From Methanosarcina sp. (GTDB lineage: Archaea > Halobacteriota > Methanosarcinia > Methanosarcinales > Methanosarcinaceae), in NCBI GenBank assembly GCA_017883485.1, contig JADGNM010000006.1, positions 1-18,661 on the forward strand: a DNA stretch of 18,661 nt, read 5' to 3'. Positions 6,844-15,496 of this stretch are shown here, in pieces. Made by a program: the position numbers and the translations under genes. The notes below the pieces were generated by a model. That model ran no database searches. It saw only the letters and a program-made list of their open reading frames with translations, and had not been told where the DNA came from. Each line of letters begins with the position of its first letter. Positions within the stretch are counted from its first letter, which is position 1.

Positions 6844-6909
6844 AGGATAATTTGAATAAAACGTTAGAATTATTTGAATAGAATTTCAGAACTATTTGAA
6901 CAGATCATC
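6844..6909. repeat. 22-bp tandem repeat, three diverged copies
   Basis: Units at 6844, 6866 and 6888 share the pattern AG[GA]A[TC][AT]ATTTGAA[TA]A with diverged ends. They are older than the neighbouring 29-bp copies, judging by the mismatches. Confidence 0.75.
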
Positions 6910-7026
6910 TAAGTTATGATATTTTCTGGAGTACTAATTTGTGTGCTTCCTGGAATCGCTATAGTGTTAATTTTTTGATCACTGTCATTAATTCAACTGA
7001 CATTAGCACTGATATCAGTTCACCAA

Positions 7027-7110
7027 CGTTAATGTCACAATCGTTAATGTCACAGCGTTAATCTCAAGTGCTCATGTCACAAGTGCTCGTGTCACAAGTG
7101 CTCATGTCAC
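7027..7110. repeat. 15-bp tandem repeat, three clear and about three diverged copies
   Basis: AAGTGCTCATGTCAC occurs at 7066, 7081 (one change) and 7096. It is preceded by CGTTAATGTCACA at 7027 and 7042 and CGTTAATCTCA at 7056. All share a GTCAC-like end and spacing of 10-15 bases, so one array with older and newer copies is likely. Confidence 0.82.
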
Positions 7111-7202
7111 TGGTATTATTTTACTGCAATATATCTCTTTTCGAATCACTCTCAGAAAGGTTATAAAAAAGCAGGCTTTGAGACAAATTCAATCCGAAAT
7201 AA

Positions 7203-8375
7203 TTACCATAACTCCCCTTGCCAGATAGCCTGGGTTTTGTCGGTTGTGCTTTTGTTAATCTTCCGAATAGTTATTAAATACTCTCCTCCGACAACTTTAG
7301 GCTCTTCAAAAACTGTATCTATCCCAAACCTATTGAGATATACTTGAAAATTTGCTACGGTTTTTAAATCTCTTACCCGAATCCTTGCCTCTTCATAAAG
7401 CCTCTGTCCTTCTTTTACTTTTTTGATTGATTCCCTGAGCGGATTCAGTATGCTTTTCCCTAGCTGCATACAGCGCTTTTCAAACTCGGCCTCGTTTTCA
7501 TTCCATTCCACTGTCTGGAAACCTTCTCTGACAATTCTGGAAAGCATATAGTCTCTCCCCGCTTCATTGTAGAACTTAAAGGCATGCCTGAGATCCGAGC
7601 AGTTGCTCTGAGATGAGGTGTATTTTAATGGAGAAAGAATCATTTCGGGATCTTTTATTACGACTCCTTCATGCTCTTTTTCCCCCAGTTTACGGACGAT
7701 TTTTACTATTTCTTCAGGGGCAGTTTCCAGAGGAATTTCTCCGAAGAACTTCACCTGAAAAAAGCCGTATTTTTCCAGAATTTCCTGCTTTTTGCTTATC
7801 GAGAAAGGCTTACCGCTGTTTTTCTCTCGAACGTCGAAAACATAGAATTCTACAGATTCCACATTATAGATATCTTTTGAGATATAAGGATTATCAGGAC
7901 CTACCATTTCCGCATAGAGTACGAGTTCCGGAAAATCCTCAAAAAATTTAAGGTTCAATTTCTCTTTTGCTTTTTGGGTTGTATAAGGGCAAACGTAACC
8001 GCTCCGAGTAATTGCGAGTATATCATTTTTTACGGCTGCTATCCGGACATTGTACCCATTCATTTTCTCTTCAACTGCTACCTTTTCAAGGCCGATAAAG
8101 TGCTTTTTAACTGTAGGGTCCAATATCATAGCTCTCCTGATCTTCGGAAAACCTGTAATCATCTCAAAAGAGCTGTCCTGCTCATAAAGAACTGTTCCTC
8201 TCTCCACATGGGAAATTTCCTTGTCGAAGCGAAGCAAATATTCGTATCTCCCCCAGTTTCGGGCAAGATAATTCTTCTCAATAAGATGCCGAACTCTCTC
8301 CTTATCAAACCCCAGGAAATCAGTAAGTTTAACTATAAATTCGGAATCAATTTCCTCATCCATCTCTTTACTCAT
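7203..8375 (-). CDS. ATP-dependent RNA ligase, archaeal Rnl3 type
   Basis: The 390-residue protein shows the nucleotidyltransferase motifs in order. Motif I is EEKMNG with the AMP-accepting Lys at 104. Motif Ia is around RSGYVCP (124-130), motif III is YAEMVGP with Glu156, IIIa is VEFYVFDV (175-182), motif IV is EGVVIKD (236-242), and motif V is LKYTSS with Lys251. Size and the helical N- and C-terminal flanks match the archaeal Rnl3 family (Pyrococcus and Methanothermobacter enzymes), which can circularise RNA in vitro. The biological substrate is not established. The start lacks a clear ribosome binding site, and the ATG at 8363 (residue 5) is an alternative. A candidate TATA lies near 8424-8436. 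Divergent from the TIGR00266 gene. Confidence 0.92.
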   Translation of the reverse strand: MSKEMDEEIDSEFIVKLTDFLGFDKERVRHLIEKNYLARNWGRYEYLLRFDKEISHVERGTVLYEQDSSFEMITGFPKIRRAMILDPTVKKHFIGLEKVAVEEKMNGYNVRIAAVKNDILAITRSGYVCPYTTQKAKEKLNLKFFEDFPELVLYAEMVGPDNPYISKDIYNVESVEFYVFDVREKNSGKPFSISKKQEILEKYGFFQVKFFGEIPLETAPEEIVKIVRKLGEKEHEGVVIKDPEMILSPLKYTSSQSNCSDLRHAFKFYNEAGRDYMLSRIVREGFQTVEWNENEAEFEKRCMQLGKSILNPLRESIKKVKEGQRLYEEARIRVRDLKTVANFQVYLNRFGIDTVFEEPKVVGGEYLITIRKINKSTTDKTQAIWQGELW

Positions 8376-8690
8376 ATTTATTTATCTATTTTCAGACGTG
8401 AAATAAGTTATCATTTACATATAAGTTTAAATACTCTTTATAATTATAACTATAGTTAGTATATAATTGATCAGGGAATTATTGTCGAATTGGTCTCAAA
8501 ACTCGCAAGTCCTAAAACTCGCAAATTTCCAAACTCATAATTTGTTTCTTCAGATCTCGAATTTTGGAGAATCAGGTGAGTTCCAGATAATAGAATGCAA
8601 CTGAAATTCTAATTGTTTATAACAGTTATTTAGAATAAAATCGGTTTTGGATCAGTACGTTAATAAATTCCAACAATTGGAGATCATAGA
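8376..8690. promoter_or_regulatory. Divergent promoter region of RNA ligase and TIGR00266 genes
   Basis: The gap holds a minus-strand TATA-like run (AGTATTTAAAC, within 8426-8436) for the ligase and TTTATAAC near 8616-8623 for the TIGR00266 gene. A perfect 10-bp palindrome, AACTATAGTT, lies at 8448-8457, flanked by AT-rich near-symmetric arms. A short tandem duplication (AAAACTCGCAA at 8498 and 8514, degenerate third copy to 8540) is also present. GGAGATC at 8679-8685 is the ribosome binding site of the rightward gene. Confidence 0.45.
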
Positions 8691-9482
8691 ATGGCAGACG
8701 AAATCGACTATGAGATTATTGGCGACGACATGCAGATTGTCGAAATTGAGCTTGATCCGGGCGAGGCCGTTCAGGCAGAAGCCGGCGCAATGGCATATAT
8801 GGGCCCTGGAGTCCAGATGCAGACCAGTTTGGGCAATGAAGGTGGTGGTGGACTCCTGGGAGGCTTGAAGAAAGGCCTGAAAAGAGCCATCACAGGGGAG
8901 AGTTTTTTTATTACAAGCTTCATTCACAAAGGCTCCGGAAAAGGGCACGTGGCTTTTGCGGCTCCGTACCCGGGCAAGATTATTCCCCTTGACCTTACCA
9001 AGTTTGGAGGTAGTATACTCTGTCAGAAAGATGCTTTTCTCTGCGCTGCCCGCGGCATAGAAATCGAATTAGCTTTCACCCGCAAGCTTGGAGCAGGGCT
9101 TTTCGGTGGGGAGGGCTTTATTCTTCAGAGACTTAAAGGTGACGGCCTGGCCTTTGTACATATAGGAGGTACAGTGATAAAAAAAGATCTGGCATCTGGT
9201 GAAACTTACCATATTGATACTGGCTGCGTAGCAGCATTCACCGAAACTGTGAGTTACGATATAACCTGGTCTAAGGACTTTAAAAACGCCCTTTTTGGTG
9301 GTGAAGGAGTTGTTCTCGCAACCCTAACAGGTCCGGGCACGGTGTATTTACAGAGTTTGCCTTTCTCCCGCCTTGCTGACAGGATCTTTGCAGCTGCCAC
9401 TTACAGCCGCCGTGATGAACACACTGGTGTCGCCGGAACCGGCGTCCTCGGAGGCCTGATCGGTGGAGGTAAATCATTCTAA
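8691..9482 (+). CDS. TIGR00266 / AIM24-like protein (DUF124)
   Basis: The 263-residue protein is rich in glycine and beta strands and matches the TIGR00266/AIM24 family. Recognisable stretches include DYEIIGDDMQIVEIELDPGE near the N terminus, QAEAGAMAYM (residues 29-38) and GLKRAITGESFF. The family has a double beta-helix fold like TRAP. Bacterial and archaeal members have no firm function, while yeast AIM24 is mitochondrial. No signal peptide is present; the glycine-rich C terminus (GVLGGLIGGGKSF) is typical. GGAGATC lies six bases before the ATG. It stands alone as a single-gene unit between a divergent and a convergent neighbour, with a hairpin terminator downstream. Confidence 0.88.
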   Translation: MADEIDYEIIGDDMQIVEIELDPGEAVQAEAGAMAYMGPGVQMQTSLGNEGGGGLLGGLKKGLKRAITGESFFITSFIHKGSGKGHVAFAAPYPGKIIPLDLTKFGGSILCQKDAFLCAARGIEIELAFTRKLGAGLFGGEGFILQRLKGDGLAFVHIGGTVIKKDLASGETYHIDTGCVAAFTETVSYDITWSKDFKNALFGGEGVVLATLTGPGTVYLQSLPFSRLADRIFAAATYSRRDEHTGVAGTGVLGGLIGGGKSF

Positions 9483-9596
9483 AAAGGAAACAAACTGATA
9501 GGATACCAATACTGAAAATAGGTATGTTGAAAGCAGGTAATACTGGAAAACAGATAAAAACTTAAGAGCTTCAACTGAACTTCCAGAAGACTAAAT

Positions 9597-9628
9597 GACC
9601 TGCCCTTTCAGGACAGGTCGTCTTTTTA
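9597..9628 (+). terminator. Hairpin plus T-run after the TIGR00266 gene
   Basis: GACCTG at 9597-9602 pairs with CAGGTC at 9614-9619, and CC/GG pairs extend it inward. AAGAC/GTCTT flanks could lengthen the stem. A TTTTT run follows at 9623-9627. The gap is convergent with the first CBS gene, but the T-run is only on the rightward side, so it mainly serves the TIGR00266 transcript. Confidence 0.65.
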
Positions 9629-9677
9629 ATACCGATTTTTTAAATAGCTTAACGATCTAGTTCTCTCTAAATTCAGC

Positions 9678-10454
9678 TCATTCTGCAATTGTATTTATTA
9701 CATTTCTGCGAGCCAGGAACCCAACAAGTTCTTCCTCAAGGTTAAGGACCGGGACACCTCCGACATCATGTTCCAGCATGGTTTGAACAGCTTCTGAAAG
9801 AGGGGTATTTGTATAGACGATGATCACGCCGCGCGTCATGATATCTCCTACCAGCAGGTTTCTGATCCTTGAATCCTGTTGATTGTCAGCTACCAGGTCC
9901 CTGAAGGAGCGCATAGCAAAGGCGATATCGTCTTCCGCGATAATACCTACAACTTTTCCATTTTCGATAACTGGCAGCCTACCAACATTTTTATCAATGA
10001 TTAGATGTCTGGCATGGCTCACCCTATCCAAAGGGCTAACAATGATAGGACTTCTTTCCATTACTTCTCCGACAAAGCCAGTAAAACGGTTTATCTTCAT
10101 AAACTCCTGGGGGGTCACCCAACCCATCGCTGTCCCATTATCAGTGACAATTATCACGCCGCCTTTCTTTTTCATCAAGGTAAGGACATCTTTAATGTCG
10201 GTATCTGGAAGAACCTTTACAAAATTATCGGATACGGCTGTTGCAACATGCAGAGCGGATGCAGGTTTGCTCTGTTTCTTTCGAGTCCCGAGCTGTTCTG
10301 TCAGACTTCTCATGGTAAGTACGCCAAGTACCTGATCGCCATGGACTACCAGCAGGCGTTTTGTGTTCTTCTTTTCCATAAGGTCCAGGGCGTGAGATAT
10401 GGTATCTGACTTGTCAATTCTGTATGGTTGTACCATTATATCTTTAACTTGCAT
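9678..10454 (-). CDS. Four-CBS-domain protein (CBS array gene 1)
   Basis: The product is 258 residues built only of CBS domains, two Bateman pairs. Each repeat starts with an x-D-I-M or E-V-M motif ([24 protein letters not shown]) and ends with a V-G-h-h-T/A-x-x-D/N element ([16 protein letters not shown]); the second repeat is degenerate (AMGWVTPQE). Such modules bind adenosine nucleotides or S-adenosyl compounds and act as sensors; no effector domain is attached. The frame opens with a GTG three codons earlier, but that GTG is part of the GGTGA ribosome binding site, so the ATG at 10454 is the start. This is the last of five CBS genes on this strand. Confidence 0.9.
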   Translation of the reverse strand: MQVKDIMVQPYRIDKSDTISHALDLMEKKNTKRLLVVHGDQVLGVLTMRSLTEQLGTRKKQSKPASALHVATAVSDNFVKVLPDTDIKDVLTLMKKKGGVIIVTDNGTAMGWVTPQEFMKINRFTGFVGEVMERSPIIVSPLDRVSHARHLIIDKNVGRLPVIENGKVVGIIAEDDIAFAMRSFRDLVADNQQDSRIRNLLVGDIMTRGVIIVYTNTPLSEAVQTMLEHDVGGVPVLNLEEELVGFLARRNVINTIAE

Positions 10455-10620
10455 GCAATTCACCTTATGCGTATCAGAATTTTCAATATATCCTCTCGCA
10501 ATTTTTGTGTTTGCTTAATTTTATTCATCTGTTTTTCCCATTTTCACTTTGCATCCTTTTCTGCTTTTAGCTATACATGTCTCTATTTTTCTTCGCCCAT
10601 CTATTTCATACTGCCGTGTT

Positions 10621-11469
10621 TCAGAGGATGGCTCTCATGATATCAGTTCTGCTTATTATACCCACTATGTCTTCTCCATCACTGACAGGCAAGCCAGTTA
10701 ATCCTTCCTCAATCATTTTTTTAGCAGCTGAACTGATGTTTTCATTTACGTCAATTGAGATTATCGGGGAAACCATAATATCTTCCGCGGTCAAAGGCAT
10801 CTCTTTTACATACCTGTAAGTCTTCTGACCTCCAGGGGAAGATCTGCGGACCATCTTAATGCTTTTTGTGGAGAGTTCACCTTCATTGTCAGTTAAGAGG
10901 TTTAAGGCAAGGCTTTTTCTTGAAATAAATCCAACTGGCTTTCCTTCGTCGTCTTTAACGATAACTCTCGCGATCTCATTTCTGTTCATTTCATCTATTA
11001 CATGGTTGATAGTATGATGCCTGTGAACAGAAATAACATCCTCAGTCATCAGATTAGGTACTTTTGTTTTTATTTTTTCAGTATTTTCTGCAACATAGCG
11101 CATTAGATCTGTTCTTGTGACAATACCTACAATGTTGCCGTTCTTTACCACTGGAACGTTATGAATCCCGTTCTCAAGCATTAAGGTAGCTGCCTGGGAA
11201 ATGGAGGCTTCGGGATAGATAGTAATTACCGCTTCGGTCATTAACAACTTTATTGGGATCTGGTCTATTGGTCTCCTCCTCCACAGGGGTTCGGCCTGAG
11301 CCAGACGATTGCTGATGTCTGATTTTGTTACGATTCCCACCATCTTGCCCTCGTTCAGGACAGGTAACGTACCGATTCTATGACTTAACATCAGTTTTCT
11401 TGCATGTGACACGGGCTCATCTGCGTTTATTATATACACAGGTGAACTCATTATGTCCACCACATTCAT
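10621..11469 (-). CDS. Four-CBS-domain protein (CBS array gene 2)
   Basis: This 282-residue protein contains four CBS repeats: about 1-57 (VVDIMSSPV ... GIVTKSDI), 72-126 ([10 protein letters not shown] ... GIVTRTDLM), 138-194 ([10 protein letters not shown] ... GFISRKSL) and 226-282 ([10 protein letters not shown] ... GIISRTDIM). The G-I-[VI]-[TS]-x-x-D signatures are intact in three of the four. There is no transporter, kinase or IMPDH domain, so it is a stand-alone ligand sensor or a regulator of partner proteins. The ATG has a perfect GGAGGT six bases upstream and a TATA-like TTATATATTG at 11491-11500, giving a short leader; it is probably transcribed on its own as well as with neighbours. 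Confidence 0.92.
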   Translation of the reverse strand: MNVVDIMSSPVYIINADEPVSHARKLMLSHRIGTLPVLNEGKMVGIVTKSDISNRLAQAEPLWRRRPIDQIPIKLLMTEAVITIYPEASISQAATLMLENGIHNVPVVKNGNIVGIVTRTDLMRYVAENTEKIKTKVPNLMTEDVISVHRHHTINHVIDEMNRNEIARVIVKDDEGKPVGFISRKSLALNLLTDNEGELSTKSIKMVRRSSPGGQKTYRYVKEMPLTAEDIMVSPIISIDVNENISSAAKKMIEEGLTGLPVSDGEDIVGIISRTDIMRAIL

Positions 11470-11488
11470 AGAGTACCTCCTTCATTTT

Positions 11489-11502
11489 TACAATATATAA
11501 GT
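11489..11502 (-). promoter_or_regulatory. Candidate TATA box of CBS array gene 2
   Basis: On the minus strand ACTTATATATTG lies about 25-35 bases upstream of the ATG at 11469, with GGAGGT between them. The distance implies a leader of roughly ten bases. Confidence 0.42.
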
Positions 11503-11745
11503 GTCAATAATTATAGTTTTTGAATCGGATGGGAACTTTACAAATTATGGCATAATGTCAAAGTCCCAGTGTAACGAATATGCTTTTTTGAAACAAAAAC
11601 TAATTTGGAAAGATCGTAGGTTTGATCTCAATTGAGTACTTCATTGAGAAGGAGCTCGTTAAAATACATCACCTAAGAGATTGATATTCATCATAGAGTT
11701 TCTTTGGACAAGTCTGGTTATACATCTGATATTAAATCCAGAATT

Positions 11746-12693
11746 TCATTCAAAAGCTCTCAGAAAATCGCTTTCTGTAATAATGCCACGAAGCACTCCT
11801 TCTTCGAGAACCGGCAGTGAACCTATTTTTCTCTCGAGCATAATTTCCATGGCTTTTCCCATGTCTGTGCCCGGACCAGTCCATATCAGTTCTTGCGAGA
11901 CAAGAGAACCGACAGGCTGGTCAAGGGCTTCATGGATGTTTCCTGTTGTCAGTTTACTGAAAGCATCTCCTCTTCCAAGGAAATGGACAATATCAGAGGC
12001 TGTTACTATTCCGGCAAAAATTCCATCCTTCACGACAGGAAGTCTTCGGAGCCTGTTCTCTACCATTACTTTTGCTGCCTGTCCAATGGGCGTATCAGTT
12101 GACACCATCTTAACGTTCCTGGTCATGTATTCATCAACAGTTTTGTTTGTCACAATCCCGCTCATTAGTTCTATTGCGTTCCTTTCGGTAAAGATTGCAA
12201 CGACGTGCATATCGTCGTTTACGATTGGCAGGCCGCCTGTCCTTCTTTTGAGCATAGTTGAAATTGCTTCTTTAAAATCTGCCTGCTCATTGAGATAAGC
12301 AATGTCTGTTTCCATTATCTGCCGTACTTCTTCGTTTATTGCAGCCAGTAGGTTTCCCTTGAAGCGATTTTCAACTAGCAGATTCTTTTTCCCTCCCCCC
12401 AGGAAATCGATGACATCTACGGAAGTGACGACTCCCTCCAGTCTTCGCGTTCCGGCATTTATAATGGGAATGCGCCTAAACCTCTTTTCAGTCATAATCT
12501 TAATTGCTTCCATAATGGTTGCTGTGGGAGGGAGAGTCACTACATTTCTTGTTGCCAGGGCTAGGATCCTCCCCTCATGTTCCGAAATGCGGGACTTGAA
12601 ATCAGGGCCTATTCGCATTGTACCCCTGCTGCCTATCGTGTGAGAGTCCTTCTTATGCTGAGCTTTCTTACCTTTGGTCGTATCTTTGTTCAA
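11746..12693 (-). CDS. Four-CBS-domain protein (CBS array gene 3)
   Basis: The frame is open to a TTG at 12801, but its first part looks non-coding and has no ribosome binding site. A TTG at 12693 is preceded by GGTGATC (minus strand of 12698-12704), an excellent site, giving 315 residues. An ATG at 12618 (reading [16 protein letters not shown]) is a second option with only GGGG upstream. The body has four CBS repeats. Three of them read [10 protein letters not shown] ... [19 protein letters not shown] ... AIFTERNAI and [10 protein letters not shown] ... GIVTASDIV. The last has a shortened N-terminal strand ([10 protein letters not shown] ... GIITESDF). The N terminus is basic. Function as a nucleotide sensor is inferred from the family. 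Confidence 0.85.
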   Translation of the reverse strand: MNKDTTKGKKAQHKKDSHTIGSRGTMRIGPDFKSRISEHEGRILALATRNVVTLPPTATIMEAIKIMTEKRFRRIPIINAGTRRLEGVVTSVDVIDFLGGGKKNLLVENRFKGNLLAAINEEVRQIMETDIAYLNEQADFKEAISTMLKRRTGGLPIVNDDMHVVAIFTERNAIELMSGIVTNKTVDEYMTRNVKMVSTDTPIGQAAKVMVENRLRRLPVVKDGIFAGIVTASDIVHFLGRGDAFSKLTTGNIHEALDQPVGSLVSQELIWTGPGTDMGKAMEIMLERKIGSLPVLEEGVLRGIITESDFLRAFE

Positions 12694-13075
12694 TAGGATC
12701 ACCGAATTCGAGTTGCAGTTAATTGCTTTTCTATTGCCGTTTTTCCTCTTCCTGCTTGCTTGCAGGAATTTTCCTGGAATCTGAAATCTGTTTCTCAACA
12801 AGTCCAGGTTGCCCTTGAAAAAGCAAAACCTGAAAGCAATTTCTCCCGAATATTCCCGAAAATTTTTTTCCTGAAACGTTTTCTTTATCTGTCAATTATA
12901 ATCATTAATAATGATGGTTTTTAATGTTATAATCTTTTTGCGTGAGAGTTTACCCGTTATCGCCTTACATTAATTTCTGGCCAGTTTTAACAATTTCGCT
13001 TAAAACTCGTCTCTAAAAAAACGGTCAGAGATATCAAAAGTAATTAATTGAACCCCGGTCCCGTTATTTGGAAGT
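12694..13075. other. Gap between CBS genes 3 and 4 with a 15-bp palindrome
   Basis: If CBS gene 3 starts at 12693, this gap is 382 bp. It contains ATCATTA at 12901-12907 mirrored by TAATGAT at 12909-12915 around one base, and T-rich stretches near 12866-12872 and 12935. The palindrome may be an operator or a weak hairpin after CBS gene 4. I see no other gene in it. Confidence 0.4.
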
Positions 13076-13870
13076 TTATTCAGTCCATGCACTGACAATG
13101 GCTCTCAGAAGATCCTGTCTGTCAACAATTCCGGATACTTTACCCTGCTCATTCACTATGGTAACTCTTCCTATATCATAGTGAATAATCATCTCAATTG
13201 CACTCCCGACGGAATCGTTTTCTGAAAGAGTATATGTCGGAGTCGACATCACCACTTCAACTCTTGGACTGTCATTAGGCCTTGATCGTCGCTCGTCTTC
13301 TACTGAAATTCGCACAACTCCTGATTTGATTATATCCCTTCTGGTTATCATTCCAATGGGTTCACCTTTCTTTGAGACCACAGGGATACCTGTATAATCT
13401 GTCTCTAGCATATGCCCCCAAATCTTGCTGACCCTATCCTCTGGAGAGCAGGTTTCAACTTTCTTTGTCATCATTGCCTGTATTGTTCCGGAAACGTTTC
13501 TAGGAATCTCCACATTTCTGAGAATATCCACATCACTTAAGACTCCAACAACTCTATGGTCAGTCGTCGATACGACAACCGGGACTCGGTTTTGTTTTGA
13601 CTGCATTATCAGTTTTGCAGCTACCGTGACATCCATATCCGGGGTGACTGTCGGAGATTGCGTTGCATATCCGCCCACTGTGACGTCTGAGCGAGTGGAT
13701 GTAACCCTAAGGATATCCTGGTCGCTGAGCATTCCTACAAGCCTATTTTCTTCATCAATAACAACAAGGCCTCGAAGTAAGTGATCACGCATCAGCTGAC
13801 GGGCATGAGTTACGAAGTCCCCTTCTTTGACACTGACAGGCCCTTCTGACATAATCTCACTGACATTCAT
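13076..13870 (-). CDS. Four-CBS-domain protein (CBS array gene 4)
   Basis: The 264 residues comprise four CBS repeats: [10 protein letters not shown] ... [19 protein letters not shown] ... [19 protein letters not shown] ... GMITRRDII and [10 protein letters not shown] ... GIVDRQDLL. The conserved Asp of the ligand-ribose contact (S/T/D-x-x-D) is present in each repeat. GGGAGAT lies about six bases before the ATG at 13870. It is separated from gene 5 by 146 bp and from gene 3 by several hundred, so the five genes are unlikely to be a tightly coupled operon even though all read the same way. The ligand is not predictable. Confidence 0.91.
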   Translation of the reverse strand: MNVSEIMSEGPVSVKEGDFVTHARQLMRDHLLRGLVVIDEENRLVGMLSDQDILRVTSTRSDVTVGGYATQSPTVTPDMDVTVAAKLIMQSKQNRVPVVVSTTDHRVVGVLSDVDILRNVEIPRNVSGTIQAMMTKKVETCSPEDRVSKIWGHMLETDYTGIPVVSKKGEPIGMITRRDIIKSGVVRISVEDERRSRPNDSPRVEVVMSTPTYTLSENDSVGSAIEMIIHYDIGRVTIVNEQGKVSGIVDRQDLLRAIVSAWTE

Positions 13871-14016
13871 TGTTTATCTCCCTATATTTCTTAATATTAA
13901 GATCGGGATCATTTGGGATAACCATTTTGTATAATTTTGATAATTGATACTGTTGAGTTCTCAAATTGGAACTTGGTTACTATTTTTCAAGATTGTAAGT
14001 CTTTCATAATTGTAAA

Positions 14017-14670
14017 TCATTCGTAATCCTCTCCTTCTTCTTGCCGGCAGTTCCCGCACAAGTACCTTCCGTCCACAAATTTGAGATCATATGAAAAAAT
14101 AGTGCAGGATTCACATACTCCCGAACTGAAGTCCTCTGCCTCTGAAATCTCTTCAATTGAGGGGACTGTGAGGAGAGCCTCCCTGTTCATGTCAATAAGA
14201 TCTTTGAGGATTGTGTTAAGTCCAGGTGTTACAATCAGTATGTCAGTATTCGAGATCACTCCTATTATCATTCCGTCTTTCAGGACTGGCAGCCTTTTAA
14301 TATTTGCTTTTAACATGATTTCGGAAGCTTCCACTATGGTTGTTTCAGGCTCTACGGTCACCAGTGGGGTTGAGAGGAGTTCACTTGCCTTCACTTCACT
14401 TGGTCTTCTGTCTTCCGTAACTATACCTCTCACAAGGTCCCTTTCAGTTACAATTCCCATTGCCATGCCATTCTCTGTGATGATAACGCTTCCTGCATCA
14501 CGACTGACCATTTCCCTTGCAATGGCAGGAATATCTGAGTTGATATCCATTACTATAACTGCTTTATTCATTACTTCAGCAACCGAGACCTCTCTATCAA
14601 TCTCTCTGCTGTGAATACCAGCACCTTTTCCCCGATCAGCATCCATCTCCGTACTAGGATTGTCTACCAT
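14017..14670 (-). CDS. Two-CBS-domain protein with C-terminal zinc ribbon (CBS array gene 5)
   Basis: From the ATG at 14670 the product is 217 residues. A short polar N terminus is followed by two CBS repeats (VAEVMNKAVIVM ... GIVTERDLV and ELLSTPLVTVEP ... GVISNTDIL). A linker follows, then a C-terminal zinc ribbon with CESC and CGNC pairs 17 residues apart. This CBS plus rubredoxin-like ribbon architecture is common in methanogens; the ribbon suggests nucleic-acid or protein contact. The frame extends to a TTG at 14715, but GGGGGA about ten bases before the ATG favours 14670. It is the first of the CBS genes in transcription order and borders the gap with the ORB pair. Confidence 0.88.
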   Translation of the reverse strand: MVDNPSTEMDADRGKGAGIHSREIDREVSVAEVMNKAVIVMDINSDIPAIAREMVSRDAGSVIITENGMAMGIVTERDLVRGIVTEDRRPSEVKASELLSTPLVTVEPETTIVEASEIMLKANIKRLPVLKDGMIIGVISNTDILIVTPGLNTILKDLIDMNREALLTVPSIEEISEAEDFSSGVCESCTIFSYDLKFVDGRYLCGNCRQEEGEDYE

Positions 14671-14746
14671 TGACTGCTGTTCCCCCTTTAATTTCAGCAC
14701 TTCCAAACCCGGCAATTAATGATATAAATCTCGTCAGTTTCTCAGT

Positions 14747-14762
14747 TTCCTGTGGAAATCCT
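14747..14762 (-). promoter_or_regulatory. Degenerate ORB-like core
   Basis: The minus strand of 14738-14757 reads TTCCACAGGAAACTGAGAAA. It differs from the ORB core by one base on each strand reading and shares the following AAACTGAG with the full box at 15285-15304, but the G-run is replaced by AAA. It could be a decayed copy or coincidence. Confidence 0.25.
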
Positions 14763-15110
14763 TTCTGTAGAAACATTCCAGATTGCTTTAGTTTTCTCTC
14801 TTGATTCAAGTCCTCAATTACAACCTTTTAAACCCTGGATTCAGTAAAAATATTGTCTCTGGGTTTATTTTCTTGTCCGCTCCCTTTGAACTGTCTTTCC
14901 CACACTTTTCGGACGCTAATGTGGCACTTATATCTTTATCTATACGAGTCAATGGTACATAATGGTAACGGGATTTGCCTAAAGGGTTTTGCTCCTTGTA
15001 AGATCTAAGCACGTACAAGCCAGAAGTGAATTTTTAATCTCTTGTGCTTGTCTCTGCTGCTAGATTCCTAATTAAAGACTTGTAAAGATCTCGCAGGAAA
15101 TTTTTCAGAA

Positions 15111-15131
15111 CCCCCAGCATTTCCACTGGAA
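15111..15131 (-). promoter_or_regulatory. Origin recognition box (ORB) 2
   Basis: The minus strand reads TTCCAGTGGAA (15131-15121), five bases, then GGGGG (15115-15111) followed by TT. The core is a perfect inverted repeat. Layout and spacing equal those of the box upstream of cdc6, but the orientation is opposite. The next box lies 173 bp away in the same orientation. Confidence 0.68.
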
Positions 15132-15283
15132 ATTTTTGATGAGATTAAAAAAACTCGATTACCTGGAAAAAATATTGAAATAAAGTATAGAGTGAAATAT
15201 ACTTCAGAAAACAGGCTTTAACTTTAAAACCAAAATAAATTATATTTCTAATGTCATTGACTTTTCTCAAAAGAATTTTTCGA

Positions 15284-15304
15284 ACCCCTCAGTTTCCACT
15301 GGAA
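15284..15304 (-). promoter_or_regulatory. Origin recognition box (ORB) 3
   Basis: The minus strand reads TTCCAGTGGAA (15304-15294), ACTGA, then GGGGTTCGAAAAA. This is the closest of the three to the archaeal ORB pattern as I recall it, with a perfect core, a G4 run and a T. Orientation is the same as ORB 2. Confidence 0.72.
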
Positions 15305-15496
15305 CTCACTTTGCAGATTTTTATCGCCCAAAATAACATTTTTCTTGCTATCGGTTTTGGAAAATTATTCAAAAATCTCCGGTTATTATCTCAACTGAAT
15401 TTGGGAAATGGGGGTTGAAAACTTTCATTGAAGGGAAAAAGTGTTGAAATTGTAAGGACATCTGCGGAAAGCGGGTAAAAAGGGAAAGTTATTTGC

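Larger units (their letters stand above)
6721..7202. other. Gene-free gap with three unrelated tandem repeat arrays
   Basis: This 482-bp gap separates the RNA ligase stop from the SelB-like start, both on the minus strand. It contains 29-bp, 22-bp and about 15-bp arrays, listed separately. It also has a perfect 12-bp palindrome, ACTGATATCAGT, at 7008-7019. No coding frame of note exists. Promoter elements for the SelB-like gene must lie in or beside the 29-bp array. Confidence 0.7.

Noticed and set aside
11681..12298. 205-codon plus-strand frame opposite CBS gene 3
   Set aside because: It is the complement of conserved CBS repeats, low in complexity (Ser/Ile/Pro rich), and similar antisense frames occur opposite the other CBS genes and rpa1.
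14341..14375. CCAGTGG match inside CBS gene 5 considered as another ORB
   Set aside because: It lies within a coding sequence and lacks the rest of the inverted-repeat core and the spaced G-run.
14818..15018. 66-codon minus-strand frame between CBS gene 5 and rpa1
   Set aside because: It starts at TTG and has no ribosome binding site I can see before it. It matches no family I know and lies in the ORB-containing gap. Conservation in relatives would be needed to accept it.
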